A DNA stretch of 64,000 nt, from NCBI GenBank assembly GCA_963834365.1, contig CAWIBS010000033.1, forward strand, positions 310,001 to 374,000, read 5' to 3'. The position numbers and the translations under genes are program-made. The DNA is from CAWJAP01 sp963834365. GTDB lineage: Bacteria; Acidobacteriota; Vicinamibacteria; Vicinamibacterales; Vicinamibacteraceae. Positions 27,727 to 40,227 of the stretch are shown piece by piece. Position 1 is the stretch's first letter. Every line of letters starts with the position of its first letter. Below the pieces are notes generated by a model, which was not told the DNA's origin, did not search any database, and saw only the letters and a program-made list of their open reading frames with translations.

Positions 27727-27747
27727 CCGGCGGCTGCTAGCCGCCGG
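27727..27747 (-). terminator. perfect hairpin spanning a stop codon
   Basis: CCGGCGGCT (27727-27735) and AGCCGCCGG (27739-27747) form a 9-bp stem with a three-base loop. The TAG stop of the membrane-protein gene lies in the loop and the adjoining stem base. No T-run follows on the minus strand, so it would be an incomplete intrinsic terminator. Confidence 0.5.
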
Positions 27748-28393
27748 TCCTCCTGCTCGCCAGCGATGCGGCATAGAGCACCAGCGAGCAGCCGATCGGG
27801 AAGAGGACCTCGTTGAGCCCGCGGGCGAGCCACTCGGCGGGCGGCGCGGCGCGCGGCGAGAAGATCGCCAGGATGACGAGGGTGAGACCGCCGAAGCCGA
27901 CACCCACGGCAAGGCCCGCGCCAGCGTAGCGCCGGCCGCTCGCGTCGCCTCGCTCGTCGTAGCGCGCGAGCCACGCGCCGAGCACGCCGTACTCGAGGGC
28001 CTTGAGCGTCGTGAGCAGGGCGATGATGGCAATGGGGGGCGAGGCGACCGCAAGACCGAGTGCCTGTCCGAGGCCCTTGTGCGCGGCGCGGGCGATGGTG
28101 AAAGCCGCCGGCGCCGCCAGCATGCCGGCCCACGCGGACGCGCCGGGGTTGGCGGGCGCAAATGCCTTGGCGAACGCCAGGCCGACGCAGACGATGGTGG
28201 ACCACGACACGCGCTGCGCCAGGCCCGCAAAGAAGACCTGCGGGCTGGTGCCGCCCTGCAGCGCGAACGCACCGAGCGCCGACAGCAGCTCGAGGGCGAA
28301 GCCGACGACGGCGGCCAGCCACGCGACGGTGAACAGCTGAACGGCCGGTTGCGGCCGGGTGCCCGTCGATTCGGTCTGCTCGACCGTCGTCAT
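27737..28393 (-). CDS. hypothetical integral membrane protein (218 aa)
   Basis: Six or so hydrophobic helices are evident, such as LFTVAWLAAVVGFALELLSA, STIVCVGLAFAKAFA, IAIIALLTTLKALEYGVLGA and AGLAVGVGFGGLTLVILAIF. No enzymatic motif or known family is recognised. The start codon overlaps the queG stop by ATGA, so it is translated together with queG, though no functional link is known. Located in the inner membrane. Confidence 0.8.
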   Translation of the reverse strand: MTTVEQTESTGTRPQPAVQLFTVAWLAAVVGFALELLSALGAFALQGGTSPQVFFAGLAQRVSWSTIVCVGLAFAKAFAPANPGASAWAGMLAAPAAFTIARAAHKGLGQALGLAVASPPIAIIALLTTLKALEYGVLGAWLARYDERGDASGRRYAGAGLAVGVGFGGLTLVILAIFSPRAAPPAEWLARGLNEVLFPIGCSLVLYAASLASRRTGG

Positions 28394-29460
28394 TGATAGT
28401 CGCCTTCATCCCGACGCGCCCGCACCCTCGCCAGCGCCCACTCCCGGTGCTGCTGCACCATCGGGTCGTCGAGCGACGGCCTCGCCCGATCAGGGTCGGC
28501 AGCCAGCGCCTCGAGGGCTTCGGGATCGCCGTTGCCGAGCGCGACCGCCAGATTACGGCGAAGGCCCGTGAGCCGTGCCCGCTTCATCGGACTGCCCGCG
28601 AGAGCCGTGCGCCATTCATCATCGGCTCGCTGCCAGAGCTCGGTCAACCGCGGGCCATCGAGCGCCGGACGCGGCTGCCACTCCGCAGCGGTCGAGACGA
28701 GCGGCGCACGATTCCATGGGCAGACATCCTGACAGATGTCACAGCCGTAGACGTGCGACCCGACGGCGGCTCGATGGGCTTCGGGGATCGGGCCCCGCAA
28801 TTCGATCGTCAGGTAGGACAGGCAGCGACGCGAATCGAGCACCCAGGGTTCGACGAGGGCGCCGGTCGGACAGGCCTCCAGGCAGCGGGTGCACGTGCCG
28901 CAATGATCGGTGGCCGGCTGGTCGGCTTCGAGCGGCAGGCTGCAGATGACGGCGGATAGGAAAATCCACGATCCGCGCTTGAAGCTGATCAGGCACGTGT
29001 TCTTGCCGATCCAGCCGAGCCCGGCGTACTGGGCGTAGACACGCTCCTGAACGGGACCGGTGTCCACATAAGCCCGGGCCTCGAAGGGCCTGGCGCTCTC
29101 GCCGCGCATCCAGGTCACCAGGGCCTCGAGCCGCGCCTCGAGGACCTCGTGATAGTCGTCGCCCCAGGCGTAGCGGGAGATCCGTGCGGTTCCCGGGTCG
29201 TCAATCGTTGTCGAGTACGGGCGCGGGCTGTTGTACACGGTGCCCGTCACGATCACCGATCGGGCGGTGGGAACGACGTGCCGCACGTCGCGGCGGCGTG
29301 CCGCGCTGCGCTCCAGGTAGCGCATCTCACCCGCGTAGCCGCGCGCGAGCCAGTCGTCGAAGTAGCGCAGCTCCGGATAGGCCTCAGCGGCCGCAACTCC
29401 GCAGAGATCGAATCCGAGGTCGGCGGCTTTCTCCTTGAGCGAGGCCGAAGTCAACGCCAT
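28390..29460 (-). CDS. queG: epoxyqueuosine reductase
   Basis: About 356 aa. N-terminal blocks KAADLGFDLCGVAAAE and YLERSAARRRDVRHVVPTAR, the cobalamin-domain AYVDTGPVQER and GWIGKNTCL, and two 4Fe-4S motifs, CGTCTRCLEACP and CDICQDVCPWN, identify QueG. HEAT-like helices follow at the C-terminus (LTGLRRNLAVALGNGDPEAL). The enzyme uses cobalamin and iron-sulfur clusters for the last step of queuosine synthesis in tRNA. The ATG at 29460 is preferred over 29493. It is first in a two-gene unit and divergent from the hydrolase gene (77 bases). Confidence 0.93.
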   Translation of the reverse strand: MALTSASLKEKAADLGFDLCGVAAAEAYPELRYFDDWLARGYAGEMRYLERSAARRRDVRHVVPTARSVIVTGTVYNSPRPYSTTIDDPGTARISRYAWGDDYHEVLEARLEALVTWMRGESARPFEARAYVDTGPVQERVYAQYAGLGWIGKNTCLISFKRGSWIFLSAVICSLPLEADQPATDHCGTCTRCLEACPTGALVEPWVLDSRRCLSYLTIELRGPIPEAHRAAVGSHVYGCDICQDVCPWNRAPLVSTAAEWQPRPALDGPRLTELWQRADDEWRTALAGSPMKRARLTGLRRNLAVALGNGDPEALEALAADPDRARPSLDDPMVQQHREWALARVRARRDEGDYQ

Positions 29461-29537
29461 CGGGCGATTATTCGACGTTTGTGAACGCGACACAAATCGC
29501 GACGTGCTGGCCGCCGCAACACTCGAGGAGTGACGAC

Positions 29538-30356
29538 ATGACGCATCACACGATTACCGGCGGCGGCGGTGTCAAGCTTCACGTGGCCGAGACGGGCACT
29601 CCCGGGGGCCGCCCGATTCTCTTCATCCACGGCTTGTCGCAATGCTGGTTGTGCTGGAGCCGGCAGCTGAGCTCCAGCCTGGGCGAGCGAAATCGGCTGG
29701 TCGCGATGGACATGCGGGGGCACGGCTTGTCGGAGAAGCCGCTCGACGGCTATGCCGACTCCCGTGTGTGGGCCGAGGACGTCCACGCGGTCATCAGGAC
29801 CCTGAACCTCGAGAGGCCGGTGCTGTGCGGGTGGTCGTATGGGCCGCTCGTGATCCTCGACTACCTTCGCCATTTCGGCGAGGACGCGGTTGGCGGACTC
29901 TCGATCGTCAGCGGCGTGACGAAGCTCGGCAGCGACGCGGCGATGTCGGTGCTCACCCCCGCATTTGTCGCGCTGGTACCTGGATTCTTTGCGACGGACG
30001 CCGACGAAAGCACCCGTAGCCTACGGTCTCTGCTGCGACTGTGCCTGGCGCAGGAACCGTCAGCCGAGGACCTGTACCTGATGCTCGGCTACAGCGTGTC
30101 GGTGCCTCCCTTTGTCCGCCAGGCGCTCTTGTCCCGCTCGGTCGACAATGACGATCTCCTGCCGCGCGTCCGCAAGCCCGTGCTGATCGTCCATGGCGCA
30201 GAGGACGCGATCGTCAAACCGGCGGCGGTGGATCAGCACAAGGCTGGCCTGGCCGACGTCGAGGTTGCGATGATGCCGAAGGTGGGTCACGCGCCGTTCT
30301 GGGAGGACGCCCCGGCCTTCAACGGACACCTGCAGCGTTTCTGCGAGCGGCTCTGA
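29538..30356 (+). CDS. alpha/beta hydrolase
   Basis: 272 aa, no signal peptide. Fold markers are the oxyanion strand PILFIHGLSQC, MDMRGHGLSEKP, the nucleophile elbow GWSYGPL, an acid in VHGAEDAIV, and the catalytic His in VGHAPFW. A GAGGAG ribosome site precedes the ATG. This group contains non-haem peroxidase/esterase-like enzymes; the substrate is unknown. Confidence 0.9.
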   Translation: MTHHTITGGGGVKLHVAETGTPGGRPILFIHGLSQCWLCWSRQLSSSLGERNRLVAMDMRGHGLSEKPLDGYADSRVWAEDVHAVIRTLNLERPVLCGWSYGPLVILDYLRHFGEDAVGGLSIVSGVTKLGSDAAMSVLTPAFVALVPGFFATDADESTRSLRSLLRLCLAQEPSAEDLYLMLGYSVSVPPFVRQALLSRSVDNDDLLPRVRKPVLIVHGAEDAIVKPAAVDQHKAGLADVEVAMMPKVGHAPFWEDAPAFNGHLQRFCERL

Positions 30357-30375
30357 GCACGTGATCTCTGAGCAC

Positions 30376-30460
30376 GTAGTGTCCGGCCTCAGCCGGACCC
30401 GCGCCCGAGTCGGTCCGGCTTCAGCCGGACCCCTCGGTTGTCCCGAAGCGCGGACACTAC
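30376..30460. repeat. dispersed inverted repeat, GTCCGGCTTCAGCCGGAC family
   Basis: Opens GTAGTGTCCGGCCTCAGCCGGACC, holds a second palindrome at 30412-30431 and closes with the reverse end CGCGGACACTAC. It fills the gap between the convergent hydrolase and aconitase genes. Confidence 0.85.
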
Positions 30461-30473
30461 ATCTGAATCGCTT

Positions 30474-33215
<2,742 letters not shown>

Positions 33216-33514
33216 GGGACAACTCGACGTGTCGTCACGCCGCACCTCAGCGTGCGGCGCAGCCCGGCCGCAGGCCTGAGGCCGCCGTGTCGGGCATCAC
33301 TCGGACCCGCCCGCCGCCAGGGAGACGCACAGGGCCGGCCGCAGGCGCTGCATGTTATCACGCGCTTCTGGGCGCGCCGGGTTGCGTCGAGCCGCGCCGT
33401 GACCGGGCCGGATCGGGTGCTGGCCGTGATGGGCTGACGCGCGACCGGCGTATGCTTGTCTCTTCCGGTTTCGCCAGTTCAACATCCGGAGACTTCTATC
33501 CGAAGGAGTGCGTC

Positions 33515-35479
33515 ATGCTCATGTCCCGCCGCGGGTCGTGCGTGCCTGGTCTGCTGACCCTGGCCGTGCTCGTCCCGTCCGTCCTCGCCGCTCAGGCGCC
33601 GGCCGCGACCGGCGCCCGCCCGCTCAAGCAGTACACGATCGAACAGTTCATCGACACGACGTCGGTCGGCGGCGGATCGTTCTCGGCGGACGAGACGCGG
33701 ATCCTGTTCTCGTCGAACAAGACCGGGATCTGGAACGCGTACGTGTCGCCGGTGAAGGGCGGAGACTGGACCCCGATCACACAGTCAACGACCGATTCGA
33801 CCTACGCCGTCTCGTACTTTCCCGGCGACGACCGCATCCTGTTCACGAAGGACCAGGGCGGCAACGAGCTGAACCATCTCTACGTGCTCGAGCCCGCGGC
33901 TGGCGGGAAGACCTACGGCGAGCCTCGCGATCTGACCCCCGGCGACAAGCTCAAGGCGCAGTTCAACGGCTGGACGCCCGACGGCTCGGCCTTCTACGTG
34001 CGCACGAACGAGCGCGACCCCAAGTTCTTCGACGTGTATCGCTACGACGCGAAGACCTACGAGCGCACGATGTTCTACAAGAACGAGGCCGGCTACATGC
34101 CGGCCAGCATCTCGAACGACGCACGGTGGATGGCGTTGATCAAGCCGAACACGACCAACGACAGCGACATCTACCTCTGGAACAAGGAGACCGGCGCCCT
34201 CACGCACCTGACGCCGCACCAGGGAACGGTCAGCTTCAGTCCCTCCGCCTTCGATCCGGCCTCGCGCTACCTGTACTACCTGACGGACGATGCCGGCGAG
34301 TTCACGCGCGTGCGCCGCTACGCGCTGGCTGGCGGCGCCCACGAGGACGTGCAGAAAGCTGAGTGGGACATCGTCTACACGTACTTCTCGCACAAGGGCA
34401 CGTACCGGGTCACCGGGATCAACGAGGACGGCCGCATCGCCGTCAGCATCGTCCAGGCGGCGGACGGCAAGCCCGTGAGCCTGCCCAAGGTGCCGGACGG
34501 CAGCGTCACCGGCGTGAACATGTCGCGCAGCGAGAAGAGCATGGCCTTCTACGTGAACAGCGATCGCTCGCCGAACAACCTCTACGTGCACGCGCTCGGC
34601 ACCACGGCGGTCACGCGCCTCAGCAACTCGATGAATCCGGCGATCGACGCGGCGGACCTCGTGGATACCGAGGTCGTCCGCTTCAAGTCGTTCGACGGCA
34701 TGAGCGTGCCGAACATCCTGTGGAAGCCGCATCAGGCGACGGCGCAGCAGAAGGCGCCGGCGCTGGTCTGGGTCCACGGCGGCCCGGGCGGACAGACGAC
34801 GAAGGGCTACAGTCCCGTCATCCAGTACCTCGTCAACCACGGCTACGTGGTCCTCGGCATCAACAATCGCGGCAGTTCCGGCTACGGCAAGACCTTCTTC
34901 GCGGCCGACGACGGCAAGCACGGCCGCGAGCCGCTGTGGGATTGCGTCTCCGCCAAGGACTACCTGAAGTCGCTGCCGTACGTGGATGGCAACCGGGTCG
35001 GCATCATCGGCGGCAGCTACGGGGGCTACATGGTGCTCGCGGCGCTGGCCTTCAAGCCGGACGTGTTCGACGTCGGCGTGGACATCTTCGGCGTCTCCAA
35101 CTGGGTGCGCACGCTCCAGAACACCCCGCCGTGGTGGGAAGCGCAGCGCAAGGCGCTGTTCACGGAACTGGGCGACCCGACGACGCAGCTCGAGATGCTG
35201 AAGGAGATTTCGCCGGTGTTCCATGCCGACAAGATCCGCAAGCCGCTGCTGGTCCTGCAGGGCGCCAACGATCCGCGGGTGGTGAAGGCGGAGTCCGACG
35301 ACATCGTCGCCGCCGTCAAGAAGAACAACGTCCCCGTCGAGTACATCGTCTTTGCCGACGAGGGACACGGATTCACGAAGAAGAAGAATCAGATCGAGGG
35401 CTACGGCGCCGTGCTGCGATTCCTGGACACGCACCTGAAAGCCAAGAGCAAGGCGCCGGGCACGTCGAGCGCGCCGTAA
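33515..35479 (+). CDS. secreted S9-family peptidase (prolyl oligopeptidase-like)
   Basis: 654 aa with a signal peptide ending near LAAQA. A GAAGGAG ribosome site lies six bases before the ATG. Residues 40-390 are a WD-like beta propeller (FSADETRILFSSNKTGIWNA, YFPGDDRILFTKDQGGNE). The C-terminal alpha/beta-hydrolase domain carries the triad: Ser in GGSYGGY, Asp in GANDPRV and His in DEGHGF. Such peptidases trim peptides in the periplasm or outside the cell. It is followed by a repeat-filled gap. Confidence 0.93.
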   Translation: MLMSRRGSCVPGLLTLAVLVPSVLAAQAPAATGARPLKQYTIEQFIDTTSVGGGSFSADETRILFSSNKTGIWNAYVSPVKGGDWTPITQSTTDSTYAVSYFPGDDRILFTKDQGGNELNHLYVLEPAAGGKTYGEPRDLTPGDKLKAQFNGWTPDGSAFYVRTNERDPKFFDVYRYDAKTYERTMFYKNEAGYMPASISNDARWMALIKPNTTNDSDIYLWNKETGALTHLTPHQGTVSFSPSAFDPASRYLYYLTDDAGEFTRVRRYALAGGAHEDVQKAEWDIVYTYFSHKGTYRVTGINEDGRIAVSIVQAADGKPVSLPKVPDGSVTGVNMSRSEKSMAFYVNSDRSPNNLYVHALGTTAVTRLSNSMNPAIDAADLVDTEVVRFKSFDGMSVPNILWKPHQATAQQKAPALVWVHGGPGGQTTKGYSPVIQYLVNHGYVVLGINNRGSSGYGKTFFAADDGKHGREPLWDCVSAKDYLKSLPYVDGNRVGIIGGSYGGYMVLAALAFKPDVFDVGVDIFGVSNWVRTLQNTPPWWEAQRKALFTELGDPTTQLEMLKEISPVFHADKIRKPLLVLQGANDPRVVKAESDDIVAAVKKNNVPVEYIVFADEGHGFTKKKNQIEGYGAVLRFLDTHLKAKSKAPGTSSAP

Positions 35480-35482
35480 AGC

Positions 35483-35636
35483 ACGGGCTACGGACTACGG
35501 GCTACGGACTACGGGGGCTACGGGCACGAGTGGGACAGCCCGTCACGGCCGTCAGCCCGACAGGCTGAAGCCCTGTCCACGCTCGTAGAAGGCCGCCAGT
35601 GGCCCGTAGCCCTGCAGCCTGTAGCCCGTAGACTGC
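35483..35636. repeat. heptamer array and inverted repeat (CTACGGG/CCCGTAG)
   Basis: The left part has GGCTACGGACTACGG units (35485-35525). The right part has CCCGTAGCC units (35597-35635) in inverse orientation. Between them is the palindrome ACAGGCTGAAGCCCTGT. The whole gap between the convergent S9 peptidase and sulfatase genes is repeat. Confidence 0.8.
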
Positions 35637-35642
35637 CGCTAT

Positions 35643-37505
35643 CTACCGCCGCCGTTCGAGGATGGCCTCGATCAAGCGCGGCAGGTACTCTCGTTCGCGG
35701 GCGTCGATCGCATGGTGCTCCTGTGGCAGGACGCGGAGCGCCGCTTCGAGGTCGGGCGGTGGTCCTTCGAGCTGGCTGATCGCATTGAGCGACAGGACCG
35801 CCGCGTAAAGGCCGCTGGATCGTACGTCGGCGGCGGCCGCGAGCACCTTCCTCGCACGCGCGGCCTGGGTCACGCTCCCGTAGTGGCCCAGCGCCTCGGC
35901 CGCGGCGATGCGCGGCCCCGCATCAGGATCGTCCAGCAGCCGCTCGAGCGCGTCTCCCGCACTCGACACGGCGTCCGCGCCGCGGATGACGCAGCCGACT
36001 GCCGCCCAGTACCTCACCGCCGCGTCGCCGTCGCGCAGATCCCCCGTCACGGCTGAAACCGGCCGGGCCCGATCGGTGGCGCGATCGGCGGCCTGCCACG
36101 CACGCACGATCGACGCGGCGGATCGCTCACCCAGCTCGTACGGCGTGGTGTCCGCCGATTGCGCGCGCATCAGGTATTCGGGCAGCACCCCGAGGTCGCG
36201 CGTCCGGACGAGGTGCTCGACGAGCACCCCACGCAGGCGATCGCGTATCCCTCGATGCGCCGCCGAGCCTGCGAGATTCTTCACCTCGTCGGGATCGGAC
36301 TGCAGGTCGTAGAGCTCCTCGCTCGGCTTGGGCTCCCAGAAGTAGGTGCGCGGCGGCGCGAGGATGCCCTTGTCGTACAGGCGTCTCCATACCTGCGTCG
36401 TCTCGGTCTGGAACATGTACGCGAGGTACTGGCCGTAGATCCGGTGCGGCAGGTAGTTTCGGATGTACACGTGGCGTCGATCGCGGACCGAGCGGACGAG
36501 GTCGTACCGCTCGTCCATGCGGCCACGGAACCCGAACGCATAGGTGGGGTCGGGCGTCGCGTACCGGCCCAGAAACGCTCCCCCCTGCATCCAGGCTGGT
36601 GGCGCGACACCCGCCAGGCTCAACAGGGTTGGCGCCAGATCGACGAACGACACGAGCCGCTGGCTCCGGCCGACGCGCGGCGTGCCCTTCGGCACCAGCG
36701 CCGCGAAGCGCGGCGGAACCGAGACGATGAGCGGCACGCGAAGCCCGGCGTTGTAGGGCCACCGCTTCAACCGCGGCAGCCCGGGCCCGTGATCGCCGAA
36801 GTAGAAGACGATCGTCTGATCGGCAAGGCCGTCGGCTTCGATCTCGGCGAGGCGCTCGCCGACGAACCGGTCCATTTCCGACATCCGATCGTGGTACTGC
36901 GCCCAGTCGCGCCGGACTTCGGGCGTGTCAGGGTGGTAGGCGGGGAGCCGGACGGTCCGCGGATCGTGGACGGGCGTGTGCGGGCGCTGCCGGATGCTGC
37001 TCTCGTGCGTGACGGTGGTGTTGAAGACGGCGAAGAACGGCTGGCCCGGCCGGCGATGCCGCCAGTGCGCGCGCGGCGACGATTCGTCCCACACGTCGGC
37101 GGTCTTCTCGAGGTTGTAGTCCTCCTTCACATTGTTCGTCGTGTAGTAGCCGCGCTGCCGCAAGTAGGCGGGGAACATGCGCATCGACGCGGGCAGACGC
37201 ACCATGCTCCGCATGTGCTCGGCGCCGGTGGTGGTCGGATACAGCCCCGAGATGATCGTCGTCCGCGCCGGCGCGCAGACCGGGGCGTTCGACCAGGCGT
37301 TCCAGACCACGAGCCCCCGGGCCGCGAGGCGATCCAGATGCGGTGTCGAGGCGTAGGTGTCGCCGTAGGCGCCGAGGTGCGGACCGTTGTCCTCGCTCGT
37401 GATCCACAGGATGTTCGGCCGTTCCTGCGGAGTCTGCCCTGCCGCCGGCGTCCCGCCGAGGGCGAGCAGCGCGATGACGATGACGAGCCGCCGAACGTCT
37501 GGCAT
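35643..37505 (-). CDS. secreted sulfatase with C-terminal HEAT-like region
   Basis: About 620 aa with a signal peptide (residues 5-24). The sulfatase core shows NILWITSEDNGPHLGAYGD (metal Asp), the maturation motif C-A-P-A-R with Cys to be converted to formylglycine, and FYFGDHGPGLPR. After residue 470 come alpha-helical repeats like HEAT units (DGDAAVRYWAAVGC, IAAAEALGHYGS), a common tail in this sulfatase group. It probably removes sulfate esters from polysaccharides or other substrates outside the cytoplasm. Divergent from the methyltransferase gene. Confidence 0.9.
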   Translation of the reverse strand: MPDVRRLVIVIALLALGGTPAAGQTPQERPNILWITSEDNGPHLGAYGDTYASTPHLDRLAARGLVVWNAWSNAPVCAPARTTIISGLYPTTTGAEHMRSMVRLPASMRMFPAYLRQRGYYTTNNVKEDYNLEKTADVWDESSPRAHWRHRRPGQPFFAVFNTTVTHESSIRQRPHTPVHDPRTVRLPAYHPDTPEVRRDWAQYHDRMSEMDRFVGERLAEIEADGLADQTIVFYFGDHGPGLPRLKRWPYNAGLRVPLIVSVPPRFAALVPKGTPRVGRSQRLVSFVDLAPTLLSLAGVAPPAWMQGGAFLGRYATPDPTYAFGFRGRMDERYDLVRSVRDRRHVYIRNYLPHRIYGQYLAYMFQTETTQVWRRLYDKGILAPPRTYFWEPKPSEELYDLQSDPDEVKNLAGSAAHRGIRDRLRGVLVEHLVRTRDLGVLPEYLMRAQSADTTPYELGERSAASIVRAWQAADRATDRARPVSAVTGDLRDGDAAVRYWAAVGCVIRGADAVSSAGDALERLLDDPDAGPRIAAAEALGHYGSVTQAARARKVLAAAADVRSSGLYAAVLSLNAISQLEGPPPDLEAALRVLPQEHHAIDAREREYLPRLIEAILERRR

Positions 37506-37600
37506 GGCGACCGACGCTACCACACCGCTCGAATGATGCCTCCGGCTGAGTCGGTGATACGATCCGCCGGTCTTTCCGAACGAACGAACGGGAGTTGCTG

Positions 37601-38648
37601 ATGTCCACGACGAGGCCGATGACGAGTCCTGCTCCTGACGTTGCACCCATTCTTGCCACCGCGTTCGGGTTCTGGTCCTCCAAGGTCCTGCTGACCGCCG
37701 TCGAGTTCGGCGTGTTCAGCCGTCTCGCCGGACGGCAGCTCACCGGCGAAGCGCTCGGCGCCGAGCTCGGCCTGCATCCGCGCGGCATCAGCGACTTCTT
37801 CGACGCGCTCGTCGCGATGGGATTCCTCGCCCGCGAGGGCGACGGCGCCGGCGCGAAGTACTACAACACGCCCGAAGGCGCGCTGTTCCTCGATCGCTCG
37901 AGCCCCCGGTATATCGGCGGCATTCTCGAGATGCTGAACGCGCGGCTCTTCAGGTTCTGGCACGATCTGCCCGAGGCGCTGCGCACCGGTCTGCCGCAGA
38001 ACGAGGTGAAGCACGGCGAGAAGGGCATCTTCGAGGCGCTGTATGCCGAGCTGCCGAAGCTGGAGCTGTTCATGGGCGCGATGACCGGGCTCTCGCGCAT
38101 GAACTTCGAGGCCCTCGCCGAAAAGTTCGACTTCTCGCGCTACAAGACGTTGTGCGACATCGGCGGGGCGACCGGGCTGCTGTGCATCGAGGTCGCGAAG
38201 CGCCATCCGCACCTCCGGTGCACCAGCTTCGATCTGCCGGCGGTCGAGCCCGTCGCCAGGAAAGCCATCGCGGCGGCTGGCCTCAGCGACCGCATCGGCA
38301 CGGCCGCCGGCGACTTCTTCAGCGATGCCGCTGCCGAAGGCCGACATCATCACGATGGGGATGATCCTGCACGACTGGAACCTCGAGAAGAAGCAGCACC
38401 TCATTCGTGCCGCCTACGACGCGCTGCCGCCCGGCGGCGCCTTCATCGCCATCGAGGCGCTCATCGACGATGAGCGGCGCGAGAACACCTTCGGTCTGCT
38501 GATGTCGCTCAACATGCTGATCGAGTTCGGCGATGCGTTCGACTACACGGGCGCCGATTTCCGGCGCTGGTGCAGCGAGGCCGGCTTCACGCGATTCGAC
38601 GTGATCCATCTCGCCGGCCCGTCGAGCGCGGCGATCGCCTACAAATAG
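37601..38648 (+). CDS. SAM-dependent methyltransferase, O-methyltransferase (Methyltransf_2-like) type, one frameshift
   Basis: The N-terminal dimerisation/winged-helix region (ATAFGFWSSKVLLTAVEFGV, GLHPRGISDFFDALVAMGFL) is followed by the SAM site LCDIGGATGLLCIEVAKRHP and FDLPAVEPVA. The frame breaks near 38322. The other frame continues with PLPKADIITMGMILHDWNLE and GGAFIAIEALIDDE, ending SSAAIAYK. The whole is about 348 aa, as expected. The product could be a methylated small molecule of secondary metabolism or a quinone-like substrate; not predictable further. Confidence 0.85.
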
Positions 38649-38655
38649 GGTCTTC

Positions 38656-38825
38656 GGTCTGGGCTACGGACTGCGGGCCGCGGACCACGGGCTTGTGGAA
38701 GGCCTGCTGGCGGGCCCGTGGCCTAGCGGGAAGCGTTGGGCCTTCGGTCTCTGGTCTCTGGTCAGCTGGTAGCTGGTAGCTGGTAGCTGATCCCTGACCC
38801 CTGATCCGGGCGCCTGAGGCCTGAG
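38656..38825. repeat. heptamer arrays (CTGGTAG and relatives)
   Basis: Contains GGGCTACGGACTGCGGGCC, then GGTCTCTGGTC, then three to four copies of AGCTGGT (38764-38789), then CCCTGACCCCTGATCC. No gene is visible. It lies before the LarA-like gene. Confidence 0.8.
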
Positions 38826-38901
38826 CGCGAGGTAAGATACGCCAATCAACTGAATCTGCGGTCCGGACGCCCGGGCCGTGCGCTCGAGCCTGGAATCCGC
38901 C

Positions 38902-40227
38902 ATGATTGCGCGCTTCGCCCCTGATGCTCCTCTTCCCCGGCAGGTGCTCGTCGAGGCCACCGTGGCTTCGCGCCGGCTCGCCGATCCCGCCGGCGCGGTC
39001 GCGGGCCAGCTGGCCGGGATGCTCGCGCCCGAGCTGTTGCGCGGACGCCGTATCGCCATCGGCGCCGGCAGCCGCGGCATCGACCGCATCGCGGAGGTGG
39101 TGCGCGCCACGGTGAGCTTCGTGCGCGAGCACGGAGGCGACCCGTTCATCGTTCCCGTCATGGGGAACCACGGCGGCGCGACCGACACGGCCAGGCGGGC
39201 ATCCTCGAGGGCATCGGCATCACGGAGGCAATCGGTCGGCGCGCCGATTCGCCCGCGGATGGACACGCGGGAAGTGGCTCGGACGTCCGACGGGACGCCC
39301 GTGTTCGTGGCCCAGGAAGCGCTCGACGCCGACGGCGTCATCCTCGTCAACCGCATCAAACCGCACACCGACTTCCAGAGCGATCTCGTCGGCAGTGGCC
39401 TCGTCAAGATGTCGGCCATCGGCATCGGGAAGTCCGAAGGCGCGGCCGCGTGTCATCGTGCGGCGCTGAAGCTCGGACTGGAAGCCGTGCTTCCAGCCGT
39501 GTCTCGCGTCGTCCGAGCGCACCTCAACCTCGTGTGCGGCGTCGCCCTCGTCGAGGACGGGCTGCACCAGCTCTCGAAGGTCGAGGTCGTTCCCCCGTCG
39601 GCGATCGACGCACGCGAGGCGGCGCTGCTGGCGGAGGCCCGTGCCCTCATGCCGGCGCTGCCGTTCGAGCGCATCGACGTGCTCGTGATCGATCGCATCG
39701 GCAAGGACATCAGCGGCGCGGGGATGGACCCGAACATCATCGGCCGCGGCATCAACGGCCAGCCCTTCGCCCGGAGGCGCGCCGATGTGGGGGCGATCTT
39801 CGTGCGCGGCCTGACGCCGGCGTCTCACGGCAACGCCATCGGCATCGGCATGGCCGACGTGACGACCCGATCGCTCGTCGACAGCATGGATCCCGAGGCG
39901 GTGTTCACCAACGCCCTGTCGTCGGTGACGCCGGGCACGGCGAAGACCCCGATGTACTTCTCGTCGGATCGTGACTGCCTCACCGCCGCCGTGCGCTTCT
40001 CGGGCGCCGATGCCGACCGATCGGGGATCGTCCGCATCCAGAGCACGCTCGCCCTCGATCGATTCGTGGCATCCGAGACCTACCTCGACGAGATTCGCGG
40101 GCGCAGCGATCTGCGGATCGCGTCCGACCCGCTGCCGTGGACGTTCGACGCGCACGGCAATCTCGACGCCGACCACGATCCGATGGGACCGTCACACGAT
40201 GAGCGAGCGAAGACGACCGCGGGATGA
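38902..40227 (+). CDS. DUF2088/lactate-racemase-like (LarA N-domain) protein
   Basis: About 441 aa. LarA-like blocks are RIAIGAGSRGID, FIVPVMGNHGGAT and NRIKPHTDFQSDL, plus MSAIGIGKSEGA. Between about 39192 and 39236 the frame gives an odd ARRASSRASASRRQS segment. The next frame there reads GQAGILEGIGITEAIG, which is what the family has, so two compensating indels are likely. The neighbouring SDR and sugar-acid genes suggest an epimerase or dehydrogenase-linked role in hydroxyacid metabolism. It overlaps the SDR start by 29 bases. Confidence 0.85.
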   Translation: MIARFAPDAPLPRQVLVEATVASRRLADPAGAVAGQLAGMLAPELLRGRRIAIGAGSRGIDRIAEVVRATVSFVREHGGDPFIVPVMGNHGGATDTARRASSRASASRRQSVGAPIRPRMDTREVARTSDGTPVFVAQEALDADGVILVNRIKPHTDFQSDLVGSGLVKMSAIGIGKSEGAAACHRAALKLGLEAVLPAVSRVVRAHLNLVCGVALVEDGLHQLSKVEVVPPSAIDAREAALLAEARALMPALPFERIDVLVIDRIGKDISGAGMDPNIIGRGINGQPFARRRADVGAIFVRGLTPASHGNAIGIGMADVTTRSLVDSMDPEAVFTNALSSVTPGTAKTPMYFSSDRDCLTAAVRFSGADADRSGIVRIQSTLALDRFVASETYLDEIRGRSDLRIASDPLPWTFDAHGNLDADHDPMGPSHDERAKTTAG

